Shown: positions 22,300 to 27,446 of the stretch, piece after piece
Layout: the number at the start of each line of letters is the position of its first letter
How positions within the stretch are numbered: the first letter of the stretch is position 1
DNA from: Xanthocytophaga sp031424975
Lineage (GTDB): Bacteria > Bacteroidota > Bacteroidia > Cytophagales > 172606-1
Direction: 5' to 3'
DNA: 27,446 nucleotides
Assembly (NCBI GenBank): GCA_031424975.1
Contig: JANPIL010000250.1
Span: 1-27,446 of the forward strand
Notes under the pieces: generated by a model
What the model was told of the DNA's origin: nothing
Database searches by the model: none
The model's input: only the letters and a program-made list of their open reading frames with translations
Made by a program: the position numbers and the translations under genes

Positions 22300-22328
22300 T
22301 ATTTGGCGGCCATAGAAGATACTATTCT
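22300..22328 (-). repeat. 29-bp two-block element, copy 26 (degenerate)
   Basis: Reading on the minus strand: AGAATAGTATCTT, spacer, then GCCAAATA. The spacing is unchanged. It is the inverted partner of copy 25 across the terminator. Confidence 0.68.
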
Positions 22329-22396
22329 GCGCTATCGCACTCAACGCTTGATTTGGATTTGCTTTCTGGTTATTTCTTTTTAGGCTAAAAATCGGC

Positions 22397-23878
22397 ATGA
22401 AAAAACATATTTCCATTTTATTTGCATTTGCCCTATTGTTACCCTGCCATACGCTAAAATCCCAGAACCAAGCCAATGTCTGGTATTTCGGCAATTACGC
22501 GGGGCTGGACTTTAATTATGGAACAGTGACCCCCCTGACCGACGGGCAGGTAGTCAGCGAAAATCCAACAGACGCTATTTCCGAGGGGACAACCGGTGTC
22601 TCGGATACGGCGGGAAACCTGCTGTTCTATTCCAATGGAGTGAGCGTCTGGAATAGACGGCACCGGAAAATGCCCAACGGAACCGGTTTGGCGGGCAACA
22701 ACAGCACTTCCCAAACCCTGGCCGTTCCCCACCCCGCCAATGAAAACCTGTACTATGTTTTCTCGGCCTCACCCCAGGGAGACATTGCTCCGGATACTGC
22801 CAAATCAGGATTGAGGTACAACCAGAAGATTCCCGGATTCTGGTATTCCATCATTGATTTGTCGGCGGACAACGGCTTGGGAGATGTGACCGTGAAGAAT
22901 GTGCGGCTGCACGGTTCCACCACCGAAAAAATGTGCGCGACCCTGCACGCCAACGGAGAAGACATCTGGGTGGTGATGCACGAGTGGAACTCGGATGCTT
23001 TCCGTGCCTACCGCCTGACAAGCAACACATTCATGGTTGACACCAACGCGGTTGTCTCGCGCACGGGGGCAATCCATACGGGCGGTGGCATGTTTGCTGA
23101 TGACCAAGGACAGTTGTACTCTGGTGAAATCAATGCTATCGGTCAAATGAAATTTTCGCTGGACGGCACCAGAATCGCTTTAGCTTTGAGGGACACCAGT
23201 CTGGTGGAAGTGTTTGCTTTTAATAAAAGCACAGGCACCATTGCCCACCAATTCACTTTGTCAAACGCACTCGTACCGTATGGCGTTGAGTTTTCACCCG
23301 GTGGCCGTTTCCTTTACATTGGTGCTCGTGCGCCCCGTACCCAGATTATCCAATATGATTTACAAGGACAAAACATTGAAAGATCCTCTTACAGTTTATC
23401 AGAAGCAGGTATAGCCAACCCAGGCAACCTGCAACTCGCACCCGACCACAAGATATACATTGCATCCGGAGACCAAATTTATCTCCAAGTAATCAACAGC
23501 CCCGATTCGTTGGGCAAGTCTTGCGGTTATCTGCCACAAGGATTTGACCTGCAAGGCAAGGCTTGCAGTATAGGGTTACCCAACTTCCCCACTTTTTTCC
23601 TTGCTTACCCTGACCCCATCATGGACATTCCCAATGTATTTACTCCCAATCAGGATGGGTACAATGAGGTGTTCACTCCAATCCGGACAAAATTCGTGGC
23701 CGCCGCAACCACCCTCATCCATAACCGCTGGGGCGAAGAAGTATATCGTACCCGCAATCCTTATATTCACTGGAAAGGCGACAATTCTCCTGCCGGGGTG
23801 TATTATTGGCAAATGGAATACGAGGGGAAAAACAAAAAAAAGTATGTGCAAAAAGGAATGGTGAGCCTTTTGCGCTGA
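22397..23878 (+). CDS. Secreted protein with type IX secretion (type B) C-terminal sorting domain
   Basis: A 493-residue protein. Residues 1-22 are a signal peptide (MKKHISILFAFALLL core, cut near Q23). Residues about 25-400 form repeated strand-rich segments, with phrases such as NVWYFGN, NLLFYSNG and FSPGGRFLYIG that fit a beta-propeller-like exported protein. From about 408 the sequence DIPNVFTPNQDGYNEVF and later NRWGEEVYR and PAGVYYWQ match the CHU_C / gliding-motility-associated C-terminal domain, the type B signal for the type IX secretion system. It is therefore exported to the surface or medium. The ligand or enzymatic role is unknown. The gene forms its own unit, with terminators on both sides. 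Confidence 0.92.
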   Translation: MKKHISILFAFALLLPCHTLKSQNQANVWYFGNYAGLDFNYGTVTPLTDGQVVSENPTDAISEGTTGVSDTAGNLLFYSNGVSVWNRRHRKMPNGTGLAGNNSTSQTLAVPHPANENLYYVFSASPQGDIAPDTAKSGLRYNQKIPGFWYSIIDLSADNGLGDVTVKNVRLHGSTTEKMCATLHANGEDIWVVMHEWNSDAFRAYRLTSNTFMVDTNAVVSRTGAIHTGGGMFADDQGQLYSGEINAIGQMKFSLDGTRIALALRDTSLVEVFAFNKSTGTIAHQFTLSNALVPYGVEFSPGGRFLYIGARAPRTQIIQYDLQGQNIERSSYSLSEAGIANPGNLQLAPDHKIYIASGDQIYLQVINSPDSLGKSCGYLPQGFDLQGKACSIGLPNFPTFFLAYPDPIMDIPNVFTPNQDGYNEVFTPIRTKFVAAATTLIHNRWGEEVYRTRNPYIHWKGDNSPAGVYYWQMEYEGKNKKKYVQKGMVSLLR

Positions 23879-24087
23879 TCCGGCTTGGTTGCCTGGCTCT
23901 TTACATGGAGCCATCCTTTAGACAAAACGGTGTTTTTTTGGTTTGGTTTTGCGCGTTGGCTTTAGTGTGCAAATTGCTGGATTGCAATGGTTTATGCGAA
24001 AAATACAGTGTGTGAAATCAAACTGTAGCGGCAACGGCATATCCTCAAAGGCCGAAAACCACACTGGCAAACAAGTTTGGGAACCGC

Positions 24088-24116
24088 AAAATAGTATCTT
24101 TCAGAAACGTCAAACC
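24088..24116 (+). repeat. 29-bp two-block element, copy 27
   Basis: AAAATAGTATCTTT and TCAAACC blocks. It is followed at once by a strong bidirectional terminator. Confidence 0.9.
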
Positions 24117-24122
24117 TGCCAA

Positions 24123-24155
24123 AAAAAAGCCCCCTCTTTCGGAGGGGGCTTTTTT
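24123..24155. terminator. Bidirectional terminator between convergent genes
   Basis: A perfect 14-bp stem (AAAAAAGCCCCCTC and GAGGGGGCTTTTTT) with a 5-nt loop. It has A- and T-runs on the two sides and so works in both directions. It separates the type IX substrate gene from the DUF2723 gene. Confidence 0.85.
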
Positions 24156-24171
24156 GTTATTGTCCGCTTTG

Positions 24172-27123
24172 TTACTGTCCGCCGAAGCTGCCAGCGTAGC
24201 GGGCGTACACTTTTTCGTACGCGTCGGCTTCTTTTTTGCCCGCCTCTTTCAAAGCCATCGCCACTTGGCTGATGATGTACATGCTCAGGCGCATATCATC
24301 GCTGCCGGGCTGGTTTTCGGCGTAGTATTCCAGGTTTTTGGCGGCACGGTCGCCCATGGTTTTGGCCACCTCCATCGCCTTTTTCTCCTCGCCGGTGCGG
24401 AACAATATTGAAATCAGCGGCGTGGTGTACAAGTCGTACGGAATGGTTTTGTCGGGCAGCACTTGCAGGCATTTGAGGGCGGCGGCTTTGGCGCGGGTCT
24501 TGTCGCCTTCAAACAGCAGTTGCTCGCAAAGTTCGGCAAAGCCCCGGCGCGGCACAATCGTGGGCAGGGCGCGGTAGTTGGCATCGTAATACACGTTTGT
24601 GTTGTCGGTATTGCGCCAGAAAGTCTTGTTCATCAGGCGGTCATACATCACATCCGAGTTCACGTAGCCGTCTCGCGCACCGGCCACGCGAACGGGCAGC
24701 AGCCGCATGGCGTAGCCTTCCTGCTGCATGAACTCCTTCATGCCCAAGTAGTTGGATTGCGAAAGCGTGGTGTTGAAATAAATCGGGCGTTCCCAATTGT
24801 TGTTGGCAATCATGTCCAGCATGATCAAATCGGGCTTGAGCAGGTCGTTGCGGTTCACATTCCACACCATTTGCGGACGGATGGAATCGGCGAGGCTGGC
24901 TTTCACAATGCCCATCTGTTTCACGCGGTTCACATCTACGGCCAGCACCAGCGTTTTGGAAGGCAAAATGGTCAGTTTCTCATCGCCGTACGCGTATTGG
25001 ATGGCCGGATTCTCGCTTTTTACCAGTTTTATGTACTGGTTCAGGTCAATGCCGCCTTTCACGGCTTCGTTTTCCATCACCGGAATCTGCTCGTTTTTGC
25101 CCTTGTAGTTTTTCTCGTCCAAGGTAATCGGCAACGCTTCCGAATCATACGCCTTGCGTTTCATCTGCGTGATGTACCATTCGGTGCCCAGCAGACTCAG
25201 GTTGCACACGCGCACATCCGTCCGGAAACCCTCCACTTCCTGCACGTACCACAGCGGGAAAGTATCGTTGTCGCCGCCCGTGAACAGAATCGCGTTTTTG
25301 GCGCACGAATTGAGCAGGTTTTTGGCCCAGTCCACTTGCATATACCGTCCCGAACGGTCATGGTCGTCGTAGCCTTGCTGCAACATGATGCCCGGCACCA
25401 ACAGGCAAACGCCGGTAGCGGCCACGGCGGCATTGGTCGGATTTTTTAGGAAACGCTGGAGGAAATCGGCCACCGAAATCACGCCCAAACCAATCCAGAT
25501 GCAAAACGCGTAGTACGAACCCACGTAAATGTAATCGCGTTCGCGCGGTTCGGTGGGCGGCGAGTTGAGGTAAATTACCAAGGCCAAGCCCGTGAGGAAA
25601 AACAGGATGAACGTGACTCCGAAACCCCGCCGGTGGCGCGAAAATTGGAACACCAAACCCACAGTGCCCAGAATGAGCGGCAACGCCCAGAAATTGTTGC
25701 GGGCCTTGTTGTTGGCAATTTCCTCGGGCACAGGCTTGAAAGCATTGACCGGGTTCAAGGCTCCCGCGCCCTCGTTGTCGCTTTCACGGCCAATAAAATT
25801 CCAGCCGAAATACCGGAAATACATGTAGCCGAACTGGTACGTAAACAGGAACCGGATATTATCGCTGAAGCCCGGATTTTCGTTGGGGCGCAGGCCCAGT
25901 TTCTGGCGGTACAGTTGCGGGTGGTTGTCTTGCCTGCTGAACAGGCGTGGCAGCAGCATTTGCCCGCGCTGCTCGTAAATGTACTGGATGCGGTAATCGT
26001 ATATCTCGTACTTGTCCTTGGCTTTCATGTACACGGGCGTAGTACGCTTGCTGTCAGTGATTTGCGTGGTGAAACTCGGCCCGAACAGCAGCGGACGGTC
26101 GCCGTACTGTTCGCGTTTCAAATACGATACAAAGCTGATTACATCGCTTGGATCGTTTTCATTGATGGGCGGATTGAAATTGGACCGCACCAAGGCCAGC
26201 ATATAGGCCATGTAGCCGATCAAAATAAATGTGAACGCCAGCAAAGCCGTGTTCAGCAGCACTTTCTGGTTTTTTTGTGAGTAATAAATGCTATAAATCA
26301 ATGCACCCAGAAAAAGCAGCACGAAGAAAATAATACCCGAATTGAAGGGCAAACCCAAGCTGTTGACGAAAAAAATCTCGATGCTGCCCGCCAGACTCGG
26401 CAAGCCCGGAATCACACCAATCATGATGACCAGAATCACTACGCCGCTGGCCGCCAATGCCGCCAGCACGCCCCAAGCGGTGGCCTTGTAGTTCTTGAAA
26501 TAATAGACCAGACCCAATGCCGGAACCGCCACCAAATTCAGCAAGTGTACACCCGTGGACAAGCCCACCATGAACGCCACCAGCACCAGCCAGCGGTTGG
26601 CCGCCGCCTCATCTTCAATGAGTTCCCATTTGAAAATGGCCCAGAACACAAAAGCCGTGAAGAAAGAAGACATGGCATACACCTCGGCTTCCACTGCCGA
26701 CCACCACGCCGAATCGGAAAAAGTGTAGGCCAGCGCACCTACCACACCCGCCCCCATGAGCAGGATGATTTCTCCGGCTGTCCATACGGTATCGCTGGTG
26801 TTGGGTTTTGATATGATTTTGCGCCCCAGCAGTGTGATTGTCCAGAACAAAAACAGCGAAGCCCCGGCACTGCACAGCACCGAAAGCATATTCATCCAAA
26901 AAGCCACTTGTTGCACATCGCTTGCCAAAAAAGAGAAAATGCGGTTGGCAAGCAGGAAAAACGGTGCGCCGGGCGGGTGCGGCACTTGCAACTTGTAGGC
27001 CGCCGCAATGAACTCGCCGCAATCCCAGAAGCTGGCCGTAGGTTCAACGGTGAGCGTGTAAACGGCGGTGGCGATGATGAAAACGGCCCAGCCGGTAATG
27101 TTATTGACGCGCTGAAAATTCAT
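24172..27123 (-). CDS. DUF2723 multi-pass membrane protein (putative glycosyltransferase-like)
   Basis: A 983-residue protein starting at ATG 27123; an in-frame TTG ten codons upstream is less likely. The first helix (about 11-27) is followed by SFWDCGEF (about 31-38) and PHPPGAPFF, the hallmark of the DUF2723 family. About a dozen membrane helices occupy residues 10-570. The remainder is soluble and ends in a helical, repeat-like region (about 870-975). The layout resembles GT-C-type protein O-mannosyltransferases, with the acidic pair in the first outer loop, so a lipid-linked sugar transfer role at the inner membrane has been proposed. I regard the chemistry as unproven. It is a single-gene unit. 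Confidence 0.92.
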   Translation of the reverse strand: MNFQRVNNITGWAVFIIATAVYTLTVEPTASFWDCGEFIAAAYKLQVPHPPGAPFFLLANRIFSFLASDVQQVAFWMNMLSVLCSAGASLFLFWTITLLGRKIISKPNTSDTVWTAGEIILLMGAGVVGALAYTFSDSAWWSAVEAEVYAMSSFFTAFVFWAIFKWELIEDEAAANRWLVLVAFMVGLSTGVHLLNLVAVPALGLVYYFKNYKATAWGVLAALAASGVVILVIMIGVIPGLPSLAGSIEIFFVNSLGLPFNSGIIFFVLLFLGALIYSIYYSQKNQKVLLNTALLAFTFILIGYMAYMLALVRSNFNPPINENDPSDVISFVSYLKREQYGDRPLLFGPSFTTQITDSKRTTPVYMKAKDKYEIYDYRIQYIYEQRGQMLLPRLFSRQDNHPQLYRQKLGLRPNENPGFSDNIRFLFTYQFGYMYFRYFGWNFIGRESDNEGAGALNPVNAFKPVPEEIANNKARNNFWALPLILGTVGLVFQFSRHRRGFGVTFILFFLTGLALVIYLNSPPTEPRERDYIYVGSYYAFCIWIGLGVISVADFLQRFLKNPTNAAVAATGVCLLVPGIMLQQGYDDHDRSGRYMQVDWAKNLLNSCAKNAILFTGGDNDTFPLWYVQEVEGFRTDVRVCNLSLLGTEWYITQMKRKAYDSEALPITLDEKNYKGKNEQIPVMENEAVKGGIDLNQYIKLVKSENPAIQYAYGDEKLTILPSKTLVLAVDVNRVKQMGIVKASLADSIRPQMVWNVNRNDLLKPDLIMLDMIANNNWERPIYFNTTLSQSNYLGMKEFMQQEGYAMRLLPVRVAGARDGYVNSDVMYDRLMNKTFWRNTDNTNVYYDANYRALPTIVPRRGFAELCEQLLFEGDKTRAKAAALKCLQVLPDKTIPYDLYTTPLISILFRTGEEKKAMEVAKTMGDRAAKNLEYYAENQPGSDDMRLSMYIISQVAMALKEAGKKEADAYEKVYARYAGSFGGQ

Positions 27124-27169
27124 CAGTGGAAGGTTGGATAAAGGTTGTTTCAATGGTCACGAAGCGGCG

Positions 27170-27198
27170 AAAATAGTAAAAATTTGCCGGAACTCAGG
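27170..27198 (+). repeat. Possible 29-bp element, copy 28 (left half only)
   Basis: AAAATAGTA is present, but the rest does not match the family. It could be a decayed copy or chance in A-rich DNA. Confidence 0.3.
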
Positions 27199-27233
27199 AA
27201 ATAATCCTCGGGCCGGGCGGTGGGGTAGGGGTG

Positions 27234-27262
27234 GGTTTGGGCTTTCCGGGAGATACTATTTC
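27234..27262 (-). repeat. 29-bp two-block element, copy 29
   Basis: GAAATAGTATCTCC and GCCCAAACC blocks. It lies upstream of the DUF2723 gene, reading towards it, between G-rich and C-rich tracts. Confidence 0.88.
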
Positions 27263-27367
27263 AAACAACCTCACCCCCGGCCCCTCTCCTGCTGAGAGGG
27301 GAGGAAAAAACGGGAGCAAAAGCCCCTCCCTTGCGGGCAGGGGTTGGGGTGGGGTTTTGCCCGGCTC

Positions 27368-27446
27368 TCACACGTTCTGGAATGCTTTCAGTTGCTCGTG
27401 CAAGGCGGCTATTTCCTGCTGCATCTGCGCCTCCTTTTCCTGGCGG
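27368..27446 (-). CDS. C-terminal end of a coiled-coil protein (5' part outside window)
   Basis: The last 25 codons and stop (TGA at 27368-27370) of a minus-strand gene that starts beyond the right edge. The visible residues are rich in glutamate, glutamine and alanine in a heptad-like pattern (QEKEAQMQQEIAALHEQL), so the protein ends in a coiled coil. The family cannot be told. Codon use and the stop fit a real gene, but a chance frame this short cannot be excluded. Confidence 0.55.
   Translation of the reverse strand, partial: RQEKEAQMQQEIAALHEQLKAFQNV

Noticed and set aside
2518..27262. The 29-bp repeat as a CRISPR array
   Set aside because: The length is CRISPR-like, but copies are scattered, in both orientations, with irregular spacing of tens to thousands of bases, and no cas gene is present.
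2518..27262. The element as an integron attC site
   Set aside because: The GTTRRRY/RYYYAAC core pair and the long hairpin of attC are missing, and there is no integrase gene in the window.
1..27446. tRNA or rRNA genes
   Set aside because: I found no cloverleaf-like sequence with a T-loop GTTCRA and matching arms, and no rRNA stretch in any gap.

Overview
The window looks like chromosomal DNA from a moderately GC-rich member of the Bacteroidota. The evidence is a type IX secretion (type B) sorting domain, Bacteroidota-typical families (DUF5683, DUF2723, the parA-parB-DUF5683-dapB gene order), and promoter boxes of the TAnnTTTG type. A Saprospiria- or Chitinophagia-like lineage is my guess and is not shown by the sequence. 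I find 21 confident or probable genes plus one gene fragment at the right edge. There is no tRNA, rRNA, CRISPR array, prophage or complete insertion sequence.

Layout. 1-4254 (+): two related membrane sensors with GAF domains and no kinase; the first is cut by the left edge. 4342-6930 (-): a SERCA-like P-type calcium ATPase. 7357-8229 (-): an Rpn/PD-(D/E)XK nuclease-transposase in visibly more AT-rich DNA. 8670-15188 (-): cell-division and chromosome genes, in transcription order parA, parB, DUF5683, dapB, a small membrane protein and ftsI. 15189-15804 is a 616-bp gap with an orphan terminator and parS-like half sites. 15805-18607 (+): DUF4112, an ABC ATPase, a barrel-like exported protein and a metallophosphoesterase. 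18752-19792 (-): an FbpC/PotA-like ABC ATPase. 19987-23878 (+): ispH, a crtZ-like hydroxylase, an unknown protein and a type IX secretion substrate. 24172-27123 (-): a DUF2723 membrane protein. 27368-27446 (-): the tail of a coiled-coil protein.

The most striking content is in the gaps. I find 28-29 copies of a 29-bp two-block element, about one per kilobase and in both orientations. It reads RAAATAGTATSTTT, then a variable spacer of about 8 bp, then CCAAACC. Nearly all copies have exactly the same length. Most are intergenic, but some have become parts of genes: the hydrophobic core of a signal peptide, a stretch of an ABC ATPase, two stop codons and one start codon. The CCAAACC end often abuts GC-rich terminator-like hairpins. 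Larger composite repeats carry the same element, and two sets of them flank the metallophosphoesterase gene in inverted orientation. Because the spacers vary freely while blocks and length are kept, the copies look like selected sites (protein binding, DNA uptake or RNA processing) rather than fresh transposition products. The role is unknown.

How the genes work together: ParA/ParB segregate the chromosome, DapB feeds meso-diaminopimelate/lysine synthesis and FtsI crosslinks septal peptidoglycan, so the central block concerns growth and division. IspH and the CrtZ-like protein are two steps of isoprenoid-to-carotenoid metabolism. The remaining genes are separate units, each bracketed by the 29-bp element.
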